64,000 nucleotides of DNA from Nocardia jiangxiensis NBRC 101359 (GTDB lineage Bacteria; Actinomycetota; Actinomycetes; Mycobacteriales; Mycobacteriaceae): assembly GCF_000308615.1 (NCBI RefSeq), contig NZ_BAGB01000006.1:1-64000 (forward strand). Reading direction: 5' to 3'. Both the position numbers and the translations under genes were made by a program. This document shows, in pieces, positions 1-8,230 of this stretch. Below the pieces are notes generated by a model, which was given only the letters and a program-made list of their open reading frames with translations, made no database searches and was not told the DNA's origin. Each line of letters opens with the position of its first letter. The stretch's first letter is position 1.

Positions 1-374
1 CCGGAATCGTGCCCCGCCGCGAGGCTCCGCGCCGCCCGGTGATCGCCGACCTGTACCGCGCCGCCGACTCCGGATCCGATGCCGCGCGCGAGATGCTCGA
101 CGAACGCGCCGAAATCCTCGGCCGCACAGCAGCTCTCATTCGCGACATGTTCAACCCGGACCGAGTGGTCCTGGGCGGCCAGGCATTCACCGGCTACCGC
201 CCCGGAATAGACCGCGTAGCACAGGCATTCGCGGAGAACACCAACCTCCCACCCGCCGACCTGCGCATCAGCCGCTTCGGCGGCCGAGTCCAGGAACACG
301 CCGCCGCGGTAACCTCCCTCAGCGTCTTCTACGCCGACCCCCTCTCCGCCATGCGCCGCGCCACTCGGCAGTAA
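1..374 (+). CDS. ROK family protein, C-terminal part
   Basis: This is the C-terminal end of a gene that begins before the window; the frame is open from base 3 and about 123 residues are visible. The segment reading VVLGGQAFT followed by an alternating helical tail matches the end of the ROK fold (sugar kinases and NagC/XylR-type repressors). Members bind a sugar or phosphorylate it, and repressor forms add an N-terminal winged helix, which would lie outside the window. I cannot tell repressor from kinase without that half. The gene converges on the broken monooxygenase gene, and the roughly 310 bases between them hold copies of an intergenic repeat. Confidence 0.6.
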   Translation, partial: GIVPRREAPRRPVIADLYRAADSGSDAAREMLDERAEILGRTAALIRDMFNPDRVVLGGQAFTGYRPGIDRVAQAFAENTNLPPADLRISRFGGRVQEHAAAVTSLSVFYADPLSAMRRATRQ

Positions 375-684
375 CTCTGGCCTCCGCTTCGCTCCGGCGT
401 GTTCGCGGCCCCCTGAGTCTCACCGCTGAGCCCCGTGTCGGGCACTCGTTCCTCGCACCCGCCACGCGTCTCAGCGGCGAGACGGGCCGCGAACCTTGGT
501 GTCGGCGTTATCTGGGGCTTGGTGGAACGGGGTGCCCAGGGTTGGCGTTGCACAGCGCGGGTGAGCTGCGGTGTGATGCTCCGGTCGGGCCAGAATCGGC
601 CCCGGGCTGCGGCATTGGCGTTGGCGAGGTCCGGGGTGGGTGGAATCCCGGGTGCGGGGTGTCTTCGGCCCGGGGTAGCGCGGC
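375..684. repeat. Intergenic region with two dispersed repeat copies
   Basis: There is no convincing gene in this stretch between two convergent genes. It holds GC-rich repeated text: one copy at about 484-525 and a longer one at about 581-645 that starts CCGGTCGGGCCAGAATCGG. The same element recurs at 46026-46088, and a looser fragment lies near 32849. Short reading frames here lack ribosome sites and look like shadows. Confidence 0.5.
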
Positions 685-1798
685 TCAGTGGGCGAAGGCG
701 CGGACTGCGGTGTTGCGCAGGGCTATTGCCGTGCGGGATCGGGGGACGAGCAGTTGGCTCGCGAGGATGAAGCCGCGTTGTTTGGGCTTCACCAGGGTGC
801 GGTGGCGGCGTTCGTAGCGGCGTAGGGCCGCGGACTGGTCGGCCCGGGGTGTGGGCGAGTTCCTGGGCGAGGGTGTGCGCGGCGGCGATGGCGAGGGTGG
901 AGCCGTCGCCGAACAGGGACAGGCTCGACGCGGCGTCGCCGACCAGGGTGACGCGGCCGTTCGTCCAGGACGGCAGTCGGACCTGGCTGACCGAGTCGAA
1001 GTACATGTCCTCGGCGTCGGCGACCTGGGCGAGGAAGTCCTCGAACCTGCCCAGCCGGCCGCGGTACGTCTCGGTGACCAGGCGCTTGTGCGCTGCCGGA
1101 TCGCGGTGATCGAAGCCGGGTACCGGTGCGTGCCGGAAGATGAACGCCGCCAACGGAATTCCGTGTGCCGGATGCACACTGAAGGATCGGCCGGGCGTGT
1201 TGTACATGGCCACGGCGTGAGCACCGGCGAGGGTGCGGTCCACCGGCAGGGTGGCCACGAACATGCCCATGTGGCGGATGAACTCCTGCTCGGGTCCGAA
1301 GGCCAGCCGCCGCACGCCCGAGTGCAGTCCGTCCGCCCCGATCACCAGATCGAACCGGGCGGGCGCACCGTGTTCGAAGGTGACCTCGACCCCGTCCTCG
1401 CGCTGGGTGAGCCCGGTGATCGTGTCGTTCCAGCGGATCTCGGCCTCGTCCTGCGCGGTGGCGAGCAGCGCCGCGGCGAGATCGGCTCGGGCGATCTCGA
1501 TTTCGCGACCGTCGGCCGAACCCTGTATCGAGTTCATGTTCATCGACGCCCGCTCGTTCCCGGACCCGTCGAGGAAGGCGATCCGTCGCACCACCGTCGC
1601 GGCGGCCCGCAGCCTGGGGGCGATCCCCATCTGCTCGACCACCTCGAGCGCGGGGCCCTTGACGTCGACCGGGTTGCCGCTGGCGCGCTGCCCGGCCGCG
1701 CGTTCCACGACGGTCACCGTGAATCCCTCTCGCGCAAGCCAATACGCCAATGTCGAACCGGCCACTCCGGCGCCGGAGATCAGCACGCTCTTGTTCAT
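685..1798 (-). pseudogene. FAD-dependent monooxygenase, frameshifted
   Basis: The N-terminal 310 or so residues are a normal class A flavoprotein monooxygenase. The protein starts MNKSVLISGAGVAGSTLAYW (a GxGxxG dinucleotide fold) and carries a DG motif in VIGADGLHSGVRR and the second FAD motif in VTLVGDAASSLS. It would use NAD(P)H and oxygen to hydroxylate a small, probably aromatic, substrate. Near 843-849, in a GGG/CCCC run, the reading shifts: the expected family ending (ALRRYERRHRTLVKPKQRG and onward) continues in another frame to the stop at 685. The span is 1114 bases, one more than a multiple of three, so one extra base explains it. Without correction the frame runs on as nonsense to 329. 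This is either a recent pseudogene or a base-calling error. The divergent TetR gene and operator suggest it was a regulated detoxification gene. Confidence 0.75.
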
Positions 1799-1811
1799 AT
1801 CGGAAACCTCC

Positions 1812-1844
1812 GCATTAAGTGGACGACTATCGTCCGCTTAATGC
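1812..1844. promoter_or_regulatory. TetR operator between monooxygenase and tetR
   Basis: This is an inverted repeat with 15-base arms (1812-1826 and 1830-1844), one mismatch and a 3-base spacer. The core is AAGTGGACGA and its complement. A further half site, TCGTCCACTT, lies at 1869-1878 just ahead of the tetR start. The position between two divergent genes is typical of a TetR autoregulator that also represses its neighbour. Confidence 0.7.
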
Positions 1845-1896
1845 CACGGTACACTAACCGGAAGAAAATCGTCCACTTGTTTCGGAGGTGTGCGGA

Positions 1897-2448
1897 GTGC
1901 GAGCCGATGCGCGCAGTAACCACGATCAGATCCTGGCGGCCGCGCAGGTCATCTTTCGAGAGCAGGGTGTCGAGGTGTCGATGAAGGAGATCGCCGACCG
2001 CGCGGGCGTCGGCGTCGGCACGCTGTATCGCCGATTTCCCGATCGCGGCGCGCTGATCACCGCGGCCGCACACTCCTACCTGTCCGGTCTGGCGGATCTG
2101 GCGGCCACGGCCATCCGGGACGAGGAGAGTGCCTGGGCCACGCTGTGCCGATTCCTGCGCGAATGCGCCGAGATGCGGCTGGGTGCGCTGGCGGCGGCCA
2201 TCGAGCCGACGCTGCACGCCGACATCCGCAGCGATCCCGCGCTGACCGAGGTGCGCGGCCGCATCGCCGCCCACGTCGAGGACATGACCACGCGGGCCCA
2301 GGCGTCCGGCGAACTGCGCGCCGAGGTCACCTCCCGGGACATCGCCGCCCTGATGACACTGCAGGTCTTCGTCTTCCCGGCCGAGTCCTACGGCGAAACT
2401 GCCCGCCGCACAATGGATATCGTCCTGGAAGGTCTGCGCGCCCGCTGA
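1897..2448 (+). CDS. TetR family transcriptional regulator
   Basis: A 183-residue repressor. The N-terminal helix-turn-helix is clear: DQILAAAQVIFREQGVEVS, then IADRAGVGVGTLYRRFPDR. The C-terminal ligand domain is all-helical and not tied to a known ligand. I chose the GTG at 1897 because a GGAGG lies 8 bases ahead (1884-1888); an in-frame GTG at 1888 overlaps that site and is less likely. The gene is divergent from the FAD monooxygenase, and the strong palindrome at 1812-1844 lies between them, so it probably represses both itself and the monooxygenase. It converges on the phosphotransferase gene, whose stop lies about 25 bases beyond. Confidence 0.88.
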   Translation: MRADARSNHDQILAAAQVIFREQGVEVSMKEIADRAGVGVGTLYRRFPDRGALITAAAHSYLSGLADLAATAIRDEESAWATLCRFLRECAEMRLGALAAAIEPTLHADIRSDPALTEVRGRIAAHVEDMTTRAQASGELRAEVTSRDIAALMTLQVFVFPAESYGETARRTMDIVLEGLRAR

Positions 2449-2473
2449 GTGCCGCGGCCCGCGGCGGGCTCGA

Positions 2474-3288
2474 TCAGGGCCCGAGATCCCACAGCAGCCG
2501 GTAGTAGAGGCCATCCGCGTCGCATCGGGATCGCACCCGTAGGCGTCGAAGAACGCCGGTTCCCAACCGGGACCGTAATTCCAGTTCAGGCTCCAGGTGG
2601 CCACCGCGAGATCGGCCCAGCGATCCGCGACGCCGAGCGTGCCGAGGTCGACATGGGCCGTCCAGCGGCCGTCCTCGCCGATGAGAGTGTTCGGCGCGCA
2701 CGGATCGCCGTGGCATACGACCTCCCGGTCCGCCGCCGGGATGTCGGACAGGAGTCGCACGGCCGCAGGAACATCCAGCACCTGATGGTCGGAAGACCAG
2801 GTCGTCGGATCGATTCGGCCGGAGGCGGCGCGTCGACGGACCTCGGCCAAGCGCTCGGGTGCGGTCCAGGAGAACGGACACGACCGCACCGGCAGTGCGT
2901 CGTGCAGCTCGCGCAAGCCGGAACCCAGTGCGCGCACGGCGGTTTCGGGGTCGGCCAGCCAGCGCGCGTCGACCGCGCTGACCCCCGGCCGGGCCGCGGT
3001 GACCAGCCAGGAACCCTCGTCGTCGCTGCCCAGGTCGAGCACGTGCGGGACGGGTGTGTAGTTGATCGCCCATCGCAACCGATCGGCCTCGGCGGCCAGA
3101 TCCGGAGCGACGTCGCGGGGCGGCCATTTCACGAAAAGCCGTTCGGCTCCGGCGGTTTCGGCCACATCGAAGGTCAGCCCGCCCAGCTCGTTGCGCCAGA
3201 CGCAGCGTCGTGGCCGGTCACCGGCCACTCGGGCGATCGCGGCCGGTTCGGGCACGTCGGAGTGCGGCGGACCGGCCGCCGGCATCAT
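2474..3288 (-). pseudogene. APH(3')-like aminoglycoside phosphotransferase, 3' frameshift
   Basis: This is a phosphotransferase of the APH(3') kind, which inactivates aminoglycosides by phosphorylation with ATP. The catalytic loop CHGDPCAPNTLI and the metal-binding segment HVDLGTLGVADRWADLA are intact and close to the APH(3') consensus. The start overlaps the DUF2207 stop by 4 bases (ATGA), so the two are probably co-translated. In the last ten or so codons the frame breaks near 2505-2511: the expected ending YYRLLWDLGP is present but in another frame, ending at 2474. The span, 815 bases, is two over a multiple of three. If the shift is real, the protein gains a nonsense tail of over 200 residues reading opposite tetR. 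All catalytic residues lie before the shift, so partial activity is possible. Confidence 0.7.
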
Positions 3289-4907
3289 CGTGCGGGGCCG
3301 TTCGTGGCGAACAGGCCCTCGACGGCGGTGATGAAATACGGGAAATGCCCGGCGAATCGGCTCAGATCCCGATCCTGCTCGAATCCGCCGAACCAGTACA
3401 GGCCCGGTTCGCGATCGGCGGACAGATCGATCTCGCGGAAGGTGCGGATCCAGTTGTCGGAGCGCGCGCCGATGACCGTGTACGGCAGACCGCGCGAGAA
3501 CACCTGCTCGCGTTCGGCCGGTGGCACCAGCTCCACCTGCATCGTTTCGAGTCCGCGCTGCAGGCCGCGCACCCGTCCGGCCAGGGTGCGCCCGGCGGGC
3601 GTGCGGGCCGGGAGATAGGTGGGCAGCAGCAGCGTGGCCACGCCGCCGAGGCCGATGGCGATGCCGACCAGTGCGTATCCGCCCGAGATCGCCAACCCGA
3701 CGGTAGCGGCCAGGCCGACGAACAGGAGGATCACGCCCAGCCAGAACGTCAGGCCGCGGCGTTTGCGGTCGATCAGGATGCCGTGTGCCAGGGCGTCGGC
3801 CCGCAGTGCCGCGCGGGCGGATTCGCCGGCGGCGCGGCCGCGCAGCTCCGACAGCAGCGCCGATTCGGCGCCCTCGGGCAGGATGGCCCGGTAGATCTCC
3901 CGCTCGAACTCGCGCAACTGCTCGTCGGGCGGATTCAGGCGAGTGATGCGCCAGTCCGAATCGCTGACCGGCGCGACCCAGATGTACCGGCGCACAGCCA
4001 GATCCACGACGGTCGAGGCGAGATCGGCGGCGTCGACGGAATTGTCGAGCAACAGACCGGCCTCGCCCGGCAGCACACCGTCGGGCGAGACGAACTGTGC
4101 CTTACTTCCCTTGCGCTGCACCGGATCCACGACCTCGGCGCCACCCAGGGCCGCCGCATCCTGGCGACGCGACCACAGCACGTATCCGGCCAACGCGATG
4201 AGCGCCACGATCAGTACGCCGAAGGCGATCAGCACCGGCGCGGTGATCGAGAACGGCCCGCGCGAGGTTCCATCGGTGATGTCGGCGTTGGCGGGTACGG
4301 TCCCGGGCGGCAACTGCAGGGTGACGTCGACGATGTCGCCCTTGTGTAAACCTTTCTCCTGCAACATCATCACCCCGTCGGGTTCGACACTCGCATTGCA
4401 CGTGTGCGTGCTCGCCTGCGGGCCGACCTTGCAGTCGATGATGCCCATCCGATAGCTGGGGCTGATCAGCGTGGCGTCGAAGGAGGCCACATCGGACTGG
4501 AGGACCCCGGTCCAGCGGAAGATCTGCGTGCCCGGCGCATCGCTGACCGTGTTGTGCACGGTGTACTTGAACGAGGACGTCCCCGCCGGGGCGTCCACGG
4601 TGAACAGTTCACCGCTCACCTTGGCCGAACCAGGCCCGGTGCTGGAGATGTCGCTGATCTTGAATCGGCGCTCACCGCCCTTGTCGCCCAGGGCAACTCG
4701 CAGCGGCAGCGCCATCTGGAACTTCCCGCCCTGGGGAACGGTCACCTTCTCGGCGACCTCCAGGTTCCCGTCCCTACTGAGTTTCACATCGGCCTGGATC
4801 GCCACGCCGTCGGCCGGTGCCTGTGCCTGTGCGGCGGGTGCTGTTAGCAGCATCCCGGCCAGAACCAGCATCAAGGCGCCGAGAGCGCCCCCCCGAAAAA
4901 TCAGCAT
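3285..4907 (-). CDS. DUF2207 family membrane protein
   Basis: A 540-residue predicted membrane protein. It starts with a signal-like hydrophobic stretch (residues about 7-28, ending in AQAQA), followed by an extracellular beta-rich DUF2207 domain, a transmembrane helix near residue 230, a cytoplasmic middle part, two more close helices near residues 385-430, and a C-terminal tail. The end resembles other actinobacterial DUF2207 proteins, with a YVIGARSDNW-like segment. No enzymatic role is established for the family. The gene precedes the APH-like gene on the same strand with a 4-base overlap and is divergent from the first metallopeptidase. Confidence 0.75.
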   Translation of the reverse strand: MLIFRGGALGALMLVLAGMLLTAPAAQAQAPADGVAIQADVKLSRDGNLEVAEKVTVPQGGKFQMALPLRVALGDKGGERRFKISDISSTGPGSAKVSGELFTVDAPAGTSSFKYTVHNTVSDAPGTQIFRWTGVLQSDVASFDATLISPSYRMGIIDCKVGPQASTHTCNASVEPDGVMMLQEKGLHKGDIVDVTLQLPPGTVPANADITDGTSRGPFSITAPVLIAFGVLIVALIALAGYVLWSRRQDAAALGGAEVVDPVQRKGSKAQFVSPDGVLPGEAGLLLDNSVDAADLASTVVDLAVRRYIWVAPVSDSDWRITRLNPPDEQLREFEREIYRAILPEGAESALLSELRGRAAGESARAALRADALAHGILIDRKRRGLTFWLGVILLFVGLAATVGLAISGGYALVGIAIGLGGVATLLLPTYLPARTPAGRTLAGRVRGLQRGLETMQVELVPPAEREQVFSRGLPYTVIGARSDNWIRTFREIDLSADREPGLYWFGGFEQDRDLSRFAGHFPYFITAVEGLFATNGPAR

Positions 4908-4982
4908 GGGGCAACAGCATAGACAGCTTGGTATTCTTCGGCATCAGCTAATCAGTTGACCGAGAGACGGGGGCGTGGGGGA

Positions 4983-6182
4983 GTGAGCCGACCACCCTAT
5001 GGGAACGGTCCTGGTACGCCCGGTGGTCCGGCCGGACCGCGCGGTCCGCAGCCGGGGAATCCGCCGGGATACGGAGGTAACCAGGGTTATCCACAGCAGC
5101 CCGTTTATCCCCAACAGCCCGGTCCGCCGCACTACGGCCCCCGGCCGGGTTATCCACAGCAGCCGGGCTACGCCGCGCCCCCGCATCCGCCGGGGTACGG
5201 CGGGCAGATGCCGGCGCGTCCCTACGGCCCGGCCGGGGTTCGCCCGGCGCCCTACGGTCCGCCGATGGGCCGCATGCCGTACGGGCCGCCACCCGGTCGT
5301 CCGCCCGGTGGAGGGCGGGGCGGAGCGATCGGCGCGCTCATCGCCGTGGTCGTGGTGGTCGTCGCCGGTGCACTGGTCCGCCTCGGGCTGTACACCGCGA
5401 TCGACCAGACCACCACCTCCGTGGCCGGTCCCTACACCACCTACCCCACCTCGACGACGACGCCCGGTGTCGCCGAGACCGGCAACAATCCCGTCCTGGC
5501 CGATCCGGGAACGGCACTGAGCCAGGCGAATTGCCCCTACGCGAGCTGGAGCACCCAGGTCGACCAGGCGCGCAAATTCTTCGAAAGCGCCGCCGCATGT
5601 CTGGCCACGGCCTGGAAACCGGTGCTGGCCAAGGCGAATCTGCCGTTCAACCCGCCGGTGCTGAGCGTGACCGCGAGCACGACCGGACTGAGTACGCCCT
5701 GCACCGGCAGTACGAGCAATTTCGCCGCCTTCTACTGCAACGTGAATCAGACCATCTACATCCCGTTGGACCACATCCAGACCGATGTGATCGGAAACCG
5801 TTGGGAGCGTTACCTTTCGGTCTTCGCACACGAGTACGGACATCACGTCCAACAGGAGGCGGGCATCCTGAGCAAGGCGCACGAGGACGAGTACGACGCG
5901 GGCGTGGAGACCTCCAAGGGAATGGAGGTCTCGCGGCGGATCGAGTTGCAGGCGCAGTGTTTCGACGGCATGTACCTGGCCGCGAGTGCCGGGGGCGGAT
6001 CGCTGACCTCGTCGCAGATCACCATGGCGCGCAAGGACGCGTACTCCCGAGGTGACGACGATTCCGATATGCGCGATCACGGCACGAACCAGCATTCGGG
6101 CGACTGGTTCAGTCTCGGCTACGACCGGAACAACACCGCTCGGTGCAATACCTACACGGCCTCGTCGAGCCAGGTGAGCTGA
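4983..6182 (+). CDS. Neutral zinc metallopeptidase, membrane-anchored (copy 1)
   Basis: A 399-residue protein of the YpfJ-type neutral zinc metallopeptidase family. The first 110 residues are a low-complexity Pro/Gly/Tyr/Gln segment, likely cytoplasmic. A transmembrane helix follows at about residues 112-135, then a Thr/Ser-rich stalk, then the extracellular peptidase domain. The zinc motif is HEYGHHVQ near residue 282; the downstream ELQAQCFDGM segment probably gives the third ligand and a cysteine. The GTG at 4983 (reading SRPPYGNG) is preferred to the upstream TTG because it follows a purine-rich GGGGGA and matches the second copy. The next gene is a paralogue, so this is a tandem duplication. 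Substrates are unknown. Confidence 0.82.
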   Translation: MSRPPYGNGPGTPGGPAGPRGPQPGNPPGYGGNQGYPQQPVYPQQPGPPHYGPRPGYPQQPGYAAPPHPPGYGGQMPARPYGPAGVRPAPYGPPMGRMPYGPPPGRPPGGGRGGAIGALIAVVVVVVAGALVRLGLYTAIDQTTTSVAGPYTTYPTSTTTPGVAETGNNPVLADPGTALSQANCPYASWSTQVDQARKFFESAAACLATAWKPVLAKANLPFNPPVLSVTASTTGLSTPCTGSTSNFAAFYCNVNQTIYIPLDHIQTDVIGNRWERYLSVFAHEYGHHVQQEAGILSKAHEDEYDAGVETSKGMEVSRRIELQAQCFDGMYLAASAGGGSLTSSQITMARKDAYSRGDDDSDMRDHGTNQHSGDWFSLGYDRNNTARCNTYTASSSQVS

Positions 6183-6256
6183 CTGCGGATGGCCGAAGAT
6201 CTGTTGCCTCGCAGTAGCTTTCGCTGGATCTTCGCATCGATCGAGATGGCCGAACC

Positions 6257-7525
6257 ATGAATCGGCCGCCGTATCCGCCGGGGCCGGGAGGTCCTGCCGC
6301 GGGCGGTCCGTACGGGCCGCCTCCGGGACCGGTCGGACCGGGGTACGGTCCGGCGCAGCCCGGTCGTCCCGAATATGGCGGTCCGCCACCGGGATACGGC
6401 AACCATTCCGGAATGGGGCCGCCACCCGGTCCGCGACCGCCGTACGGTGCGCCGCTGCCGCCCGCCGGATATCCGCGTCGACCCCTGCCGCCGCTGCCGC
6501 CCGCCGGGTACCACGGTCGGCCGCCCTCCTCGGGTGGCGCAGGTGGCGCGATCATCGCGGTGATCGTGGTGCTGTTCGTGTTCGGCATGGTCGCTTCGCT
6601 GGTGGTGTTCGCCACGATGGCCGAACAGGACAATGATTCCACCAGCGCTTCCGGTATCACCCCGAGCTACAGTTACCCGTCGACGGCCGACGAAACAACC
6701 ACGGCCGCAACGTCATCCGAGACCGCGACGACATCGCGGAACGTGACGGCGAGCCGGACCGCTCTGGCGGCGCCCACCACCACCGCGGCGGCCGGACCCA
6801 CCCCGGTCGCGGCGACAGCGACCAATCCGCTGTTCGCGAATCAGAACAACGGTCTGATCAACATCCGCTGCAGCCTCCCGCCATGGGCCGCGAATTCGGC
6901 TGCCGCGACCGCCTTCTTCGACGCCGCCTCCACCTGCTTGGGCAAGATGTGGCAGCCGATGCTGCAAGCGCAGAATCTGCCGTTCCACAGCCCTCGGGTG
7001 GCCGCTCCCGCGCATTCCGCCGACGCGTCCTCACCGTGCAGCAGTTCGGGAAACTTCGCCGCGTACTTCTGCAGCGCCAACGACACGATCTACATGCCGC
7101 TGGACACCATCCAGACCGATGCGTACGGCAGCCGCTGGTACGTCTACCTGGAAGTCTTCGCCCACGAGTACGGCCACCACATCCAGGCGCTGTCCGGGAT
7201 CATGGACCGGCAGGCACAGGAGCGCGAGGATGCGGGCGCGAGATCGGACAAGGGCCTCGAACTGTCCCGCCGGACCGAACTCGAGGCGCAGTGCTTCGCG
7301 GGTATGTTCGTCGGATCCTCGCTCTACGCCCGACTTTTCACCAACGACCAGGCCGTGTTCATGCAGCGGGATCAGTACACCCGCGGTGACGAGTCGCAGA
7401 AGACCGATATGCACGATCACGGCGTCGGCCGACATTACGGCGACTGGTTCGTGAACGTCGGGGAGAAGTACAACCGGGTGTGGCGGTGCAATACCTGGAC
7501 CGCGCCATCGAGCGAAGTGAGCTGA
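6257..7525 (+). CDS. Neutral zinc metallopeptidase, membrane-anchored (copy 2)
   Basis: A 422-residue paralogue of the preceding gene with the same plan: a Pro/Gly-rich N-terminus (about 90 residues), a transmembrane helix at about residues 95-120, a long Thr/Ala/Ser linker (about 60 residues longer than in copy 1) and a peptidase domain with HEYGHHIQ near residue 302. The final segments (DMHDHG, GDWF, RCNTWTAPSSEVS) align closely with the end of copy 1. The 74 bases between the copies carry no terminator, so co-transcription is likely. The different linker lengths suggest different reach from the membrane rather than a different reaction. Confidence 0.82.
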   Translation: MNRPPYPPGPGGPAAGGPYGPPPGPVGPGYGPAQPGRPEYGGPPPGYGNHSGMGPPPGPRPPYGAPLPPAGYPRRPLPPLPPAGYHGRPPSSGGAGGAIIAVIVVLFVFGMVASLVVFATMAEQDNDSTSASGITPSYSYPSTADETTTAATSSETATTSRNVTASRTALAAPTTTAAAGPTPVAATATNPLFANQNNGLINIRCSLPPWAANSAAATAFFDAASTCLGKMWQPMLQAQNLPFHSPRVAAPAHSADASSPCSSSGNFAAYFCSANDTIYMPLDTIQTDAYGSRWYVYLEVFAHEYGHHIQALSGIMDRQAQEREDAGARSDKGLELSRRTELEAQCFAGMFVGSSLYARLFTNDQAVFMQRDQYTRGDESQKTDMHDHGVGRHYGDWFVNVGEKYNRVWRCNTWTAPSSEVS

Positions 7526-8230
7526 TCAGGTATCGGAATCGCGTTGTGCGCGACGCAGTTCGGCCAGCCAGCGGGCGCCCTCGTCCGGTTCGGGGACCGG
7601 ATCGCAGCCGATGATGTCCAGGACCGCGTGCCCGAGGCACGCCGCGCCCAGGACGCGATCGATCATCGTGTCCACATCACCCCACGGCAGTGCGGGTTTG
7701 GCGATCAGCAGCGAGGCGATGCCGTGCGCCGCTGCCCACAGTTCCAGGACGACCGGCAGCGTGTCGCCCTCGGCGATCGTGCCGGAATCCATTGCCTCCC
7801 GGACGGTTGCGGTGAACCGGACGACTGCGCCGCTGCCCAGCACCTTGTCCACCGCACTGGGCCCGTCCTCGCCGGTGGGTACGAAGGCCAGGCGGTACTG
7901 CTCGGGATTGTCCAGGGCGAATCGCACATAGGCCATGCCCTGATCACGCAGCCGGGTGATCGGTGAGCGCGTCGGATCGGTGGCCGAACCCATTGCGGCG
8001 TCCAGGTTTTCGAAGACCTGCGCCACCGCGGCGTCGATGAGCGCGTCCTTGTCGGCGAAGTGCCGGTAGATCGAGGGCGCGCTCACCCCGACCAGCTTGC
8101 TCACTTCCCGGATGGAGACCGCTTCGGCATTTCCGGTGCGTGCGAGGAGTTCTCGGGTCGCGTCGAGAATCTCCTCGCGCAACTGCGCGCCGGATCCGCG
8201 GGCCGAACGCGGCCGCCGGGAGGACGTCAC
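7526..8230 (-). CDS. TetR/AcrR family regulator of the MmpL gene
   Basis: A 234-residue TetR regulator with a classic N-terminal helix-turn-helix (IREVSKLVGVSAPSIYRHFAD). The C-terminal half carries a WHG-type ligand domain with a helix around ELWAAAHGIASLL. The GTG start overlaps the stop of the MmpL gene by 4 bases (GTGA), so the two are translationally coupled. The perfect palindrome ahead of the MmpL gene (10485-10523) is the probable binding site, which makes this a self-repressed exporter operon. It converges on the second metallopeptidase gene with no spacer. Confidence 0.88.
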   Translation of the reverse strand: MTSSRRPRSARGSGAQLREEILDATRELLARTGNAEAVSIREVSKLVGVSAPSIYRHFADKDALIDAAVAQVFENLDAAMGSATDPTRSPITRLRDQGMAYVRFALDNPEQYRLAFVPTGEDGPSAVDKVLGSGAVVRFTATVREAMDSGTIAEGDTLPVVLELWAAAHGIASLLIAKPALPWGDVDTMIDRVLGAACLGHAVLDIIGCDPVPEPDEGARWLAELRRAQRDSDT

